A stretch of DNA of 64,000 nt from Yponomeuta sedellus (Eukaryota; Arthropoda; Insecta; Lepidoptera; Yponomeutidae): the NCBI GenBank assembly GCA_934045075.1, contig OW203729.1, positions 2,598,316-2,662,315 on the forward strand, read 5' to 3'. The position numbers and the translations under genes were made by a program. The notes under the pieces are model-generated. The model saw nothing but the letters and a program-made list of their open reading frames with translations. It had not been told where the DNA came from and searched no databases. Of the stretch, positions 1 through 10,627 are shown piece by piece. How positions within the stretch are numbered: position 1 is the stretch's first letter; each line of letters opens with the position of its first letter.

Positions 1-168
1 ATTTAGCCATGTCAGAGGCTTTATGGGCGGCTTGATAACTTTTGACAGTAATGCCCGCCGCTGTATTACAATCCTCCACCAAACCGGCCTTGGCCCCTGT
101 AGTGGAGTATGGCCTAACCTTCCTGCGACGCAGGAAGAGACCCGTGCCCCAGCAGTAGAGACATACAT
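1..168 (+). mobile_element. S1 SINE, 5'-truncated copy
   Basis: Body and tail of the 5S-headed SINE (see 31101-31463) from the TTAGCCATGTCAGAGG block to GACATACA. The head is cut off by the window or by truncation. Confidence 0.8.
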
Positions 169-371
169 GGTCGGATCAGAAATACGGAAATGCGAAGAAG
201 AGTGACACTAACCAATGCAGCCAAGACTTTAAAGCGTCTAATCGCGATTAAGTAACGTCAGTGTACCCGTCAACACGGCCACCACAACGTTGCCGGAACG
301 TGGGGAATTAAGGTAATTAAATTGAACCTATGAGTATCGCGGGTCATTAAGCAATGTAGTTCCTTATCAAC

Positions 372-628
372 CCTTGTATGTCCCCACTGCTGGGGCACGG
401 GTCTCTTCCTGCATCGCAGGAAGGTTGGGCCATACTACACCACGGGGGCCAAGTCCGGGTTGGTGGAGGATTGTGAGACAGTGGCGGGCCTTACTGTCAG
501 AAGTTATCAAGCCGCCCACAAGGCCTCTGACATGGCTTAACGACTGCCATAATATGGCAGCCGGCACTAACGGCTTAGCGTGCCTTGCGAAGCACGGAAG
601 CCCTCGGAAAAATGCCACTAGCGGTAAT
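372..628 (-). mobile_element. S1 SINE, 5'-truncated copy, minus strand
   Basis: Tail (GTATGTCCCCACTGC on the plus strand) through the body to GCCACTAGCGGTA; the 5S-like head is missing. Confidence 0.8.
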
Positions 629-688
629 GTAGTAGATGGTAGTATTTAAGATGCCCGAAAGAAGGGGAAATGTGCAGATCATACATAA

Positions 689-943
689 TATCGCTCATTT
701 GGCAGAATATTGACGCAAATGTCCTTTTTCCAATTTTACAGGGGAGACCGTTGTTTCATTCAGAAGTGTTAGAACTTTGTCAAAATGCCACAACGACAGT
801 GGCGCTGTCACGCGATAAAAAACAAAGCTACATTACTGTCATTTTTTCCCCAAGTGTAAACAGTTATTTCGGGTGTTTTGGCATACTTAACTCAAATTGG
901 CAAAAAAGTACATTTGCGTCATTATTCTGCCAAATGAGCGATA
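689..943. mobile_element. MITE with ~35-bp terminal inverted repeats
   Basis: The ends TATCGCTCATTTGGCAGAAT (left) and its near-perfect complement ending at 943 face each other across about 185 bp. TA at both borders suggests a TA-targeting (Tc1/mariner-like) non-autonomous element. The open frame across it is not protein-like. Confidence 0.75.
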
Positions 944-1420
944 TATACTGTATACAAGCCAAGACATTCTAACGTGACTCAACATGCAGTGAATTGTTGG
1001 TAAGTTTTGTTTTATGTAGCCTATATAAGAATAAAGAATATTTATTGTGGGCATAGTCATGGGTTACACATATAGCAGTAACAGTGGCTATTTAAAATAG
1101 ATTCACCAATTCTTACCTTAACAGGTGTACTCACATTCATCCATCCTTTTTATGGAAACGGTAACAAAGCAGAACTGTAATAGGTAACATTTTTAAATAA
1201 AAATCCTTAACAATATGAGATCATCTTAAAAACTAAATAGCTGCGTATCTAACAATAGCGACACACTTAGCTACACAATAAAATTATTCAACATCATACT
1301 CCATAAACTCTTTCAAACTATAAAAACATACGGGTCGAATTGAGAACCACCTCCTTTTTTTGAAGTCTGTTGAAAACAATAATCTAGGAGCCACTTCTTT
1401 GATAACCTTTTAATAGTACA
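944..1420. other. No gene recognised
   Basis: AT-rich sequence without a recognisable gene. At 1330-1368 it holds a short copy (minus strand) of the Lepidoptera-typical 'AAGGAGG..CTCAATTCG' repeat that recurs at 17625-17660 (plus) and 42885-42930 (minus). Confidence 0.5.
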
Positions 1421-1483
1421 TTACACAACTAGGGTGGTAATACAAAGCAAGGCCGAGATCGCAGAAGTTTGCGGCCCGAGTTC
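1421..1483 (-). repeat. Fragment of an uncharacterised interspersed repeat (second copy 6830-7032)
   Basis: The stretch ACAACTAGGGTGGTAATAC through CCGCAAACTTC matches the end of 6830-7032 on the opposite strand almost exactly. Confidence 0.65.
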
Positions 1484-1560
1484 TTTTTTAAAAGACTGGT
1501 AAATTGTTATAAATATTTACACACATTATAAAGGAATTTCTAGATACTAAAGATAAATTT

Positions 1561-1738
1561 ATACTATTTTTATTTTTAATGCACTAACCCGTGCTAAGGA
1601 TCAAATTTAAAAACCTATTTAGAGGCTAAAAATTTCACCCATGCCGGGATTCGAACCTGCAACCTCTGGCACGGATAGCCAGAGGTTGCAGGTTCGAATC
1701 CCGGCATGGGTGAAATTTTTAGCCTCTAAATAGGTTTT
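1561..1738 (-). mobile_element. T1 hairpin tRNA-like retroposon, short palindromic copy
   Basis: Two inverted arms of the T1 family (see 3251-3654) meet inside the anticodon-like hairpin (CCTCTGGC-loop-GCCAGAGG). A 13-bp target duplication TAAAGATAAATTT flanks it (1548-1560 and 1739-1751). The A/T-rich 3' tail of the element is at the left edge, so it reads on the minus strand. Confidence 0.8.
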
Positions 1739-1751
1739 TAAAGATAAATTT

Positions 1752-3237
1752 GCTGGTGGTTTATGTAGCTTTTGTGAGTATTTCGATCGGAGAGTTCTTG
1801 GTGATATATCCTGATTACTTTGAAAAAGACACCTATTTTTAAATACAAATAAACATATTTCAAATATATACAGACATGGCACTGGTAGAATCTGATACTT
1901 CTTGAAGTAAGACCCACTGCATGACGGACTACGGGCTGGATTACCACGCACATTCACCGCGGATTGGCAATTTCAAGAGCTGAGGTGGTTGACTACCTCA
2001 GACACTTAGGTTTCCTCACGATCTTTATGAAGGAAAACATACACCTATAGGTTATGTATGATACATAGAAAAATTAGGACGCCTAAGCCAATTAAAAGTC
2101 TTAGTTAGAATATTTTCGGGGCTTAATCGCGTAGTAATTTATTGCTATTTTACCTCGACGTTACAGTCATCGTGGTCACGAGCAGACTGATGGCTGGCAC
2201 CCGTTCGCATCTTCGGCTGATGAGGTTTCAGACTACCCTCAATCAGCTATCACAAAGCACTATTAGGGGTGCGACACACTACACTGACAATGTCGGACGA
2301 TAAGCCATGCGACTTTTTACCACTCGAACACATCTTGATGACCGGATCCCACGTTTGCGACAGTTTGAGACTACATTCCCGATTAAAATTAAAATTCAAT
2401 TCCCGATTCAAGTCGCGAAAGTTTAAAATATGTTATAATTAAAAGTCTTTACAATTAGATGACAATTTGTATCTACCAGGTTTCCTCACCAATAAGATAA
2501 TGGTTCAGTAATTATTACTTCAAAAAAAATCACGTTTACAGTATTAGTAGGATTAACACGCTAACGCTCAGTTCACAGCGACATTGTCACAATGTAAACC
2601 CGCGTTGTTTATTGCTGCGTAAGCGCAGACCACCCGCGGGCCGCGTTTTACGACTTTATGATCTATGGGCCTGTCACAGGGATTAAATTCCAATGTTCCG
2701 GATGTCGGAAGCTTTGCCCCGAGCGTCCTAAGGCTTACTAGGGGCATATGTAGAATAACATTTAAATGATGAGTAAGTAGAGGAATTTGTACCAGCATTA
2801 CCATTGGCTAACTCTGAAGGTAAATAGGGAATAATAACAATAACTTCTACACAACACCTGTCCAGGCCATAGAGTCCAATACTTACATAGTTGTAGACTT
2901 TTAGTCCGGATCTACTTACGGGTGTTGTTATATCGGAAGAGTCCGACCAGGTTTCGCTCCGATTCGCAGAGCTTAATCATGGTGAGCAGAGACGGAGCTC
3001 ACGTCGTCGATTGCTCGTCTCACACTGCGGGCAAGATCCGGTCTAAAAGTCCACAATATGTTGTGCTTACGAAAGTTTTAGTTCAAAAACTTACATAGTT
3101 CTTCAATAGAACGAAATAACCACGACAATGGCTGTTGTTTGCCTCAATTTGGTAGTCTACAAAGCAAAAGCAGTACAATGTCATTCCAGGGGTATAACCC
3201 GCGCAAATTTAATAGGCATCTCTCCTGAAGAAGATAG
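1752..3237. other. No gene recognised; old repeat fragments
   Basis: About 1.5 kb with no supportable ORF. Around 1950-2045 is a fragment of the widespread 'CCTCACGAT.TT...' family (see 26410-26600). The rest (including a more GC-rich patch at 2560-2740) is not recognised. Confidence 0.5.
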
Positions 3238-3250
3238 AATCACGAAAGTT

Positions 3251-3654
3251 ATACTATTTTTATTTTTAATGCACTAACCCGTGCTAAGGAACAAATTTAA
3301 AAACCTATTTAGAGGCTAAAAATTTCACCCATGCCGGGATTCGAACCCGCAACCTCTGGCTATCCGTGCCAGCGCTCTACCAATTGAGCCAATGGGCGAC
3401 TCACGGCATCAGTGAAATTTCGTAGCTAGTCCTAACTGCAAAGTAGGTAGTCGGGGCTGTAAGTAATGCAATTTGCTTAAGTCAGATGTCGCTGCCTGTA
3501 CGTAATACAGAGAATAGTGTAAAGAGGTTCGAAATTTCACTGATGCCGTGAGTCGCCCATTGGCTCAATTGGTAGAGCGCTGGCACGGATAGCCAGAGGT
3601 TGCGGGTTCGAATCCCGGCATGGGTGAAATTTTTAGCCTCTAAATAGGTTTTTA
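3251..3654 (-). mobile_element. T1 hairpin tRNA-like retroposon, long copy
   Basis: 404 bp between 13-bp duplications AATCACGAAAGTT (3238-3250, 3655-3667). The left arm (minus) and right arm (plus) both contain a tRNA-like unit: a 7-bp acceptor-like pairing, a D-arm like GGCTCAATTGGTAGAGC, an anticodon-like arm CTGGC-ACGGATA-GCCAG, and a T-arm GGGTTCGAATCCC. C instead of U33 and imperfect T-stem pairing argue against a working tRNA. The left edge is the A/T-rich tail; the right edge stops at the conserved GGTTTTTAA boundary also seen in other copies. Confidence 0.85.
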
Positions 3655-3667
3655 AATCACGAAAGTT

Positions 3668-4909
3668 TTTCTGGAAGTCCATTTTTTTCCTTAAAAAATC
3701 ACTTGTTGCTCTCAATGCTCCCATATCGACAAAATAACTACCGATACATATTAATTACACAGATGTTCTGGCCTCACCCGGACTGTAGCGGGTATATTCG
3801 TGCGCTCTTAATTAAATCCATCGACACCTGCCCTCTTCCGACGTGAGGGGGGGAGAGCGAGGATGCGCTTGCGCACGTGGCTATACACCTTTCCTGCTAA
3901 ACTAGAGGGTGGTGGAGTTTGACCCTATGAGAGTGGCTATAGAGATCAAGTTGGAATGAAGTATGTGGAGGACAGGAATTACGTAACCCTTCGTGATTTG
4001 AAAGGAAATAAACATAAATTAATTTATCGAAGTATTTAGTACTCAACCGTGCAAAAAATTTGGATGTAAATTAGTACCTAATAAATATATTTTTTTACAC
4101 AAAATAAATAATTACAAAGCTACACGCAGAGTTTTTTTTTTTTTTATTTTAAATTGAATATAATCCTTTTTTAGTGCTATTATAGTGTGTTAAATTATTT
4201 AATTTGTGAATAAAATCTTTTCTATTCTTTTCTATATTTAACACCCGCTCCTTAATTTTTCAAAATAATTACGTAACTCTACTGAAACTCTTTCCAACAC
4301 GTCTGTACCTCTGTTACACGATAATGCAACATTATTAACAAATCAGCCGTTTATTCACCTCAGCACTCCTTTATTTTTAGCTTTAGAGTTAAAAATAGAC
4401 CATTTCTCGCAGGAAGTTGTGAGCAAAGTTATAGCCGCCGGTGGTACTGTTAGCGACACCAAGATATACTCTTGTTATTGGGAACTCGCATTTCTGATGC
4501 ACGAGAAAAACGCTGCGCTACGGTCACTAGACTGTACTTCTAAGTTGCACGATATGAAGACTTTTCTGGCCAACCCGATCTTAGATATAAATTGTATGAA
4601 TCCAAAGGCCACCTCATACGGTAAGACTTTTGTAGTGAAATGCTTGGTGATTATTACTTGATAGAATAATTGAGATGGGTGTAACATCGTGAAAGAAGAG
4701 GGTGAGGTACATGATAAGACTGTGTAGTGTAAAGTAAGTGAATGGACTAAAGCCAGCACTCAAGAACTGTTCCACTGGACACAAAATATCTAGAGAGGAA
4801 TGTGCTTGCAATTATCAGTATGAGCTTCAACCCGCGGCTCCGTCCGCGTTAGAAATTATCCCACGGGACCGCACTGCCAGGATAGCAAGTATTCTATTAT
4901 ATACTAGGG
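3668..4909. other. No gene recognised
   Basis: AT-rich, with a T-run at 4132-4145. Only short, non-conserved ORFs; nothing recognisable by motif. Confidence 0.45.
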
Positions 4910-5058
4910 TTTCTTAACGATGTTTTCCTTCACTGTCAGCGAGTGATATTGCAACTACAATCTTAGAAAAATGCTAGACAATCTTAGAAGACAAAGTTAT
5001 TGGTCCATGCTGGGATTCGAACCCACAACCGCCCGATTGAGAAGCCGACGTCACTCTT
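4910..5058 (-). repeat. Lepidopteran tRNA-related repeat fragment
   Basis: Contains the 'TTTCTTAACGATGTTTTCCTT' block and a B-box-like GGGATTCGAACCCACAACC on the strand shown, as in the copy at 26410-26600. Confidence 0.55.
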
Positions 5059-5139
5059 TAAGAATCATCTATAAGATAGATTAGTTTTGAAATAGTGCAA
5101 TACTCAGATCTGTTTCAGTTTCCAGAATCACATCACTTC

Positions 5140-5390
5140 ACACTAAGATTATAAAGGCGAAAATTGGTGAGTGTGTATTTTTGTTACTTCTTCACGTCTA
5201 AATGGCTGGAGCTATTTTAATCGCACTAATATAATAAAGTTTGTGAGTGTGTCACGTCTAAATGGCTGGAGCTATTTTTGTAAAATTTGGTATGGAGTTA
5301 GCTGATACTCCGGCTTAACAAATAGGCTACGTTTTACTGGATAATCTTATTCCCATGGAAAAATCAATAAACCGCGGGGCACAGCGACTA
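5140..5390 (+). repeat. E1 interspersed repeat (AAAGGCGAAAGTTTGTGAGTG family)
   Basis: Shares consecutive blocks with 32815-32945, 33310-33400, 41490-41705 and 61485-61935: 'TATAAAGGCGAAA', 'TTACTTCTTCACGTCTAAA.GGCTGGAGC', 'GGTATGGAGTTAGCTGA' and 'AACCGCGGGGCACAG'. An internal partial duplication is present here. Family type not determined. Confidence 0.6.
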
Positions 5391-5454
5391 AGTAATTTAC
5401 GCGTCAAATTGATAACCTCCGCCAGCGTTGTTGTACGTTGTGTAGGTAAAGGTT

Positions 5455-5702
5455 CAACCATTTGTATATCCCCCACTGTTGGGGCACGGGTCTCTTCCTG
5501 CATCGCAGGAAGGTTAGGCCATACTCCACCACGGGGGCCAAGTCCGGGTTGGTGGAGGATTGTAAGACAGTGGCGGGCCTTACTGTCAGAAGTTATCAAG
5601 CCGCCCATAAGGCCTCTGACATGGCTTAGCGACTGCCATTATATGACAGCCGGCACCAACGGCTTAACGTGCCTTGCGAAGCACGGAAGCGCTCGGAAAA
5701 AT
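5455..5702 (-). mobile_element. S1 SINE, 5'-truncated copy, minus strand
   Basis: Tail and body of S1 up to the GAAGCACGGAAGCGCTCGG block; 5S-like head missing. Confidence 0.8.
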
Positions 5703-6034
5703 AAAAACATTATAATTGATTTATAATTATATAGAAACTATATAATTACGGTGACATGAACACAAATCCCCAAGTTTCCTTAGCTTTATTGTTTTAATTT
5801 TGATTAAAACACTTATTATATAGAAACTATATATTTACATGTAACTAATATTAGTGTACAATATGTAAAGTACACTTTTTGCCACAAGGGCTTCTATAGC
5901 ATAAAAGACTATTTAGATGACAGTGATATCTGGAATTAAAGCCAACAAATTAAGCACAACGTATAAGTTCTCGGTTTTAGAATATTTATGTTTGTACAAT
6001 ATGCATGTGTATGTGTAAATCTAAAAGGGTAACA

Positions 6035-6293
6035 CTAGTGGTTATATACTCTTTGGGTAAAACGTAGTGGTTATATACTCTTTGGGTAAAACGTAGTGGT
6101 TATATACTCTTTGGGTAAAACGTAGTGGTTATATACTCTTTGGGTAAAACGTAGTGGTTATATACTCTTTGGGTAAAACGTAGTGGTTATATACTCTTTG
6201 GGTAAAACGTAGTGGTTATATACTCTTTGAGTAAAACGTAGTGGTTATATACTCTTTGGGTAAAACGTAGTGGTTATATACTCTTTGGGTAAC
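6035..6293. repeat. 29-bp minisatellite, about nine copies
   Basis: Head-to-tail repeats of a unit that begins GTAGTGGTTATATACTCTTT and ends GGGTAAAAC, almost without variation (one G-to-A near 6229). High identity suggests recent amplification. Confidence 0.97.
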
Positions 6294-6829
6294 ACCAAAT
6301 TCTCAATCTCAAATCAAGACCAAATCCAGTCCACGAACTCAACAGAACAGCTTAATCTCACCATCTTGGATCCACGATTGTCCACTAACACTCATTCCAC
6401 TTTACGTGATAAGGTAACTTAGCGCCATTTCCAATTCTCGTAACGACCACCTATTGACTGTGAGCCGACGTAAATTCACTAATAAATTCACAGCTGACCT
6501 GAGGCTTATGTTAAACCGGCATTCGGAAGTAGATTGAAATAACTTGTGTCGGATCAGCGTGACATTTTATTACCATCAGCTGTTGATGAGCCAGCTTAAT
6601 AATATAGGCTTTATACATTGATGTTAGATAGATAGATAGAGAACACTTTATTGCGCAAAAAGAAAAAAAAACGAATTACAAACATGAAATGAAATTGTTT
6701 ATTTGCACGAAAAATGGTACATCGTCAGCAGCTGGTAAGATATTTATAAGTTTCTTAAATTAAAATAAATTGATATTATTTATAATGTCATAACATATTA
6801 TTATTTACGAAATAAATATATTTATGCCA
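6294..6829. other. No gene recognised
   Basis: AT-rich sequence; at 6625-6690 a GATA-run followed by 'GAACACTTTATTGCGCAAAA', the reverse complement of a LINE 3' end that recurs at 15285, 17945, 27690 and elsewhere. Confidence 0.5.
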
Positions 6830-7032
6830 CAATAAAGTGGCTTTTACCGCACGCTACGCGTACGGAAAAAGCCGCTTTCTGGCCAAGTGTAGACATAAAA
6901 AGATGTACACAACACGGGAGGTAATAAAGAAAGCTCTCGATCGCATTTACGTCCCTCGCTCGCAGCTCGGGCCGCAAACTTCTGCGATCTCGGCCTTTCT
7001 TTGTATTACCACCCTAGTTGTGTAGTGTAATA
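6830..7032 (+). repeat. Uncharacterised interspersed repeat
   Basis: GC-richer than its surroundings; the right half recurs inverted at 1421-1483. The 62-residue open frame shows no known motif. Confidence 0.5.
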
Positions 7033-7364
7033 TTACAATGTCCTACATTTCTTGTGATTTTTTTAAAAAGATTATGGTAATATGTCTATGTATTTCAGGT
7101 CGAGGTACTCTACTATTTAATAGAAGCATTTTTCTATAAGCCATTTGCGTAACTTTCTTTTAAATAGAGCTAAAGGCATTTCTTTTAATAACTTTGGTAG
7201 GCTGTTATAGATGATTGATTACACGATTCGAAAATCATGAAATAATTTTCACTTTTCTACTCACTTTTTTTCTCATTATACGACGTCGCCACAGAAGATA
7301 TTCTCACAATTAGAAGATAATGTTTTTAAGTTACACAGCATTACAGACACATGAGCATTCATAT

Positions 7365-7450
7365 ACATACACACACACACACACATACATACACACACGC
7401 ATACACACATACACATACACGCGCATACACACATGCACGCACGCACACAT
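7365..7450. repeat. CA/CATA-rich microsatellite
   Basis: Compound (AC)n, (CATA)n and (CACG)n tracts. Confidence 0.95.
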
Positions 7451-7855
7451 TCACTCGCATCATTTTCAAACAATAGTACTATTAAACTTTAGTTTCTAAT
7501 TAACTTACTAAGTATTAATATTTCCCAGATTTTAAATAAATAAAAATTGTTTTTAGTTTTAAGTTTAAATTCATTATAATAATAACTACACAGAGCGCCA
7601 CCTCATAATTAATTTTATACTTAAAAATCTATGATTTGCCGTTTCTGGATTACCACAACACAGACTCTAGTCTAGCGTGGAATCCGCTGTTATTTTCCTT
7701 GTTGTGATATAATTATGTGACCATTAGATAAACTCCTTGTCCTGCACCATGTGAATACAATATTTATTATCTCTTGTGTGGTTTTTAAATAATTTTTTTT
7801 TTTACTTTTACTTTTTACTTCACTTTATGGTTGTTTTTACAAATAATAAAGCGAA

Positions 7856-8008
7856 GTTTTCACGGTCTTAGTACGCTTGGACCGAGTGCGCCATCCGAGT
7901 AAACGCTTCTGATTGGACGGTTGTTCGTGACAACACCAAAATAGCCAATCAGAAGCATTAGTTTACTCGATGGCGCACTCGGACCGAGCGCATTAAGACC
8001 GTAAAAAC
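7856..8008. mobile_element. Foldback MITE
   Basis: Arms 7856-7917 and 7945-8008 are imperfect inverted repeats (GTTTTCACGGTCTTAGTACG versus the complement of CATTAAGACCGTAAAAAC; inner GCTTCTGATTGG versus CCAATCAGAAGC), leaving a short loop. No clear target duplication. Confidence 0.75.
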
Positions 8009-8015
8009 GCGGCTT

Positions 8016-8955
8016 AAGAAAGAAGAAATACAAACACTAGTGTCATGTCGACGCCTACACTGGGTGACTTTGAGTTTTTTTTTTAATAAAGAACTTTTTA
8101 CTTCGTTTACTGTATTTTAAGGGGGCATAATTTATTTTTTACCAAAATAACTTTATTTCGGTACGCGATAACAATAATATCAGGACGAGAAGTAGTAAAA
8201 TAAATATAATATATAATTTGTGCATGGTTTTATGTTCAAATATAGTACGAGTATGTCGGCGCCGGCCAGCACATAGTTTTTTTTATTCTATACGCATATC
8301 GGGTTTAGCATATTCGAAAACATTTTTCAACGTTACGATGCGTACTTCCTACCGCATTTAATCTGGATTCACAGTTTGGAGCAAACGATGTATTTACACA
8401 TATGTATTGGCCTTACTTCGAAACGGAATCGCTTCTAGTTATAGTTGCATGAGTTGTTAATATTTTTGTTAAATACAATTTTGTTGACCTGATTCCGAAC
8501 TGACTTACTTATCAAAGAAGTGAATGTGGAGATATATCAATAAAGTTTACGAAAGTTTTACATTTGATTTATTTTAGATTTAGTTTAAGTAATTTGCTGA
8601 AGTTTTTAGTGAAATTATTTTATGGTATTAATGTTGTATTAATAAGTTTTGTTTTCTTATTGTTTTCCAAATTAAAAACACTCCCTTTAGAAATGGTAAA
8701 TCTATTGATATGGATCCAGGTTCGCCTAGTGTGGGATCCAAAGCCTTGTCAAATTATTTATTTATTTAATATTGGGAAGACTAACAGCACCTAACAAAGA
8801 TTATTAAAAAAAATTGATGGAAATAAACGATTTTACTTCTTAAACATGTGTTACCATTACTGATAAATCATTAATAGTACGGTTTTTAACAATGAAACGT
8901 TGTGGACGAATTCAAAGGTAGGTTTTTACTCTCTTATATTCACAGGCATAACTAG
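8016..8955. other. No gene recognised; region upstream of the LINE
   Basis: AT-rich sequence. A 76-codon hydrophobic ORF at 8564-8794 shows no known domain. Part may belong to an older LINE ('CGCCTAGTGTGGGATCC'-like block near 8720, comparable to 38130). Confidence 0.4.
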
Positions 8956-9049
8956 TGCGTGCGGTAACCGGTAGTGAGCACACGCGTTCTATCCGAGCGA
9001 CGCATAGCGATGTTTAATGGTTCTTTAACGAATACCCACATTTGCGATA

Positions 9050-10627
9050 ATGAGTGAAAATAGTGAAGAAGTTGCTAATAGTGATGTAGCCAGTCTACGA
9101 AGTCTAGATATTGAAGAGGAAATTTGTCTGGAGAGTGAGAAAATAGTGAACTCTGAATACGAGTGGGATAACGCCGGAATGGAGCTACAGAAGTGCGGGG
9201 AGAAAAAAAGATTGAGAGTAGATAGTGATGAAAACAAAGTTGATGAGGAAGGAGATTTTATAACAGTGAGAAGGAGTCCAAAACGGCTTGCCCGAAGTTA
9301 TTCACAAAATGGAAATGGAACGACGGCAGTTATAGTGGATGGAAATGACTCACAAGAGTTATACGAGGTGTGTCTCACATCAAAAAAACTATTACCTAAA
9401 CAAATAGCTCTGGCTAAACAATTAAGACTAGAAAATATCACAGACATATTGAAGATAAAGTACAAAAGTCCATACAAAGTTCTCATACAGTTCGGCAAAA
9501 AACAATACGCTGATAAATTATTATCATCAAAAAAATTCAACGATTCAGAAACCACATGCCAACCTACACAAGACATACAACGCTGTTTTGGAGTAATCAA
9601 AAACATTGATTTGGAAATAGAAGAAAAGGAGATTAAAAACAGTCTCTCGTCTGACTACGAAATAATGTCAATAAGAAGATTAACTAGGAAAACAGATGAA
9701 GGAAAATGGATTGAAAGCGAGGCAATACGCATTTGCTTTAAGAGTCCCACTTTACCCCCGTACGTCTATGGGTACGGGTGCAGGTTCAAAGTGGAACCAT
9801 ACACTTTCCCAGTAACACAATGTTCCGGCTGCTGGAAATATGGTCACTTTATTAGAACATGCCCTACAAAAAAAGTTTTATGTCCAAAGTGCGGAGAACC
9901 TCACGTCAATTGTGAAACTACTAACTACAAATGCGTAAACTGTAAAGGAGCACATATGGCACTCAACAAAAACGAATGTCCTGTTTTTGCAAAGGAGAAA
10001 TATATACGGAGTATTATGACTGAAGAGAATTGCACATATAAAAAGGCGCTGAACAACTATTTACTTCGCAAACAGGCTGTAAAGGAGACAGAAGAGACAG
10101 AAAATTCCAGAAGTGATGAAGAAACACCTGCAAAATTTGCAAAGAAAATTGGCCAAACCCCTTATACTTACAAAGAAGCCGTAACTATTGGAGCTATAGT
10201 ACATCGGGAAGAAGTATGTGATAATAGTGACAAAGATGATAATACCTTAAATGAACAAGATGTAAATATTGAAAAAAGGAAAAAGGTCAAGCCACTAAAA
10301 GAAACTCGAAAGCCGCAAAAAAAGAAAAAGACATTAGAAATAGACGAAAAAATATTAAAGGAGAAAGAAACAATGGAAATTGAGAGTGAGACAATAGAAC
10401 CAGATCAAGACTGCAATAGTCAAGAAGAAAAGCTTCCAAAGAACAGTTTCGATACGAAAAATCTATGGAGAAAGATCAGAATTATTCTGAGTGATAGTAA
10501 AGTAGAAAACAAAGTCTATTCAATTATACTAGCTATTTTTAAAGAGTGCAAGAATTTTTTAATGGAAATATTTACAGAGGGCGAATGGGTATACAAGCTA
10601 TTTAATTCGATATTCAAAGATGTTTAA
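9050..10627 (+). CDS. LINE ORF1: nucleic-acid-binding protein with three zinc knuckles
   Basis: 525 residues. The N-terminal third is acidic. A conserved middle precedes a row of cysteine knuckles: CSGCWKYGHFIRTC at about residues 258-271 (CX2CX4HX4C), a second CX2C..H unit near 278-290, and CVNCKGAHMALNKNEC near 294-309. The C-terminal third is charged, with long Lys/Glu stretches (EKRKKVKPLKE, KPQKKKKTLE). Proteins of this type coat the element RNA in a ribonucleoprotein particle and act as chaperones in target-primed reverse transcription. The ATG at 9050 is the first in frame. The stop overlaps the ORF2 start by eight bases (ATGTTTAA), which suggests ORF2 is made by termination-reinitiation. 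Confidence 0.88.
   Translation: MSENSEEVANSDVASLRSLDIEEEICLESEKIVNSEYEWDNAGMELQKCGEKKRLRVDSDENKVDEEGDFITVRRSPKRLARSYSQNGNGTTAVIVDGNDSQELYEVCLTSKKLLPKQIALAKQLRLENITDILKIKYKSPYKVLIQFGKKQYADKLLSSKKFNDSETTCQPTQDIQRCFGVIKNIDLEIEEKEIKNSLSSDYEIMSIRRLTRKTDEGKWIESEAIRICFKSPTLPPYVYGYGCRFKVEPYTFPVTQCSGCWKYGHFIRTCPTKKVLCPKCGEPHVNCETTNYKCVNCKGAHMALNKNECPVFAKEKYIRSIMTEENCTYKKALNNYLLRKQAVKETEETENSRSDEETPAKFAKKIGQTPYTYKEAVTIGAIVHREEVCDNSDKDDNTLNEQDVNIEKRKKVKPLKETRKPQKKKKTLEIDEKILKEKETMEIESETIEPDQDCNSQEEKLPKNSFDTKNLWRKIRIILSDSKVENKVYSIILAIFKECKNFLMEIFTEGEWVYKLFNSIFKDV

Noticed and set aside
3340..3415. tRNA gene (also at 3557, 37300, 57417, 60300 and similar)
   Set aside because: The T-stem is mismatched, position 33 is C, and identical units recur inside TSD-flanked elements with long extra sequence. 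They are tRNA-like parts of the T1 retroposon.
6035..6293. CRISPR-like array
   Set aside because: Eukaryotic sequence; units are contiguous with no unique spacers.
8564..8794. Small hydrophobic protein gene upstream of the LINE
   Set aside because: AT-rich composition alone explains the hydrophobic residues; no homology, no splice or promoter evidence.
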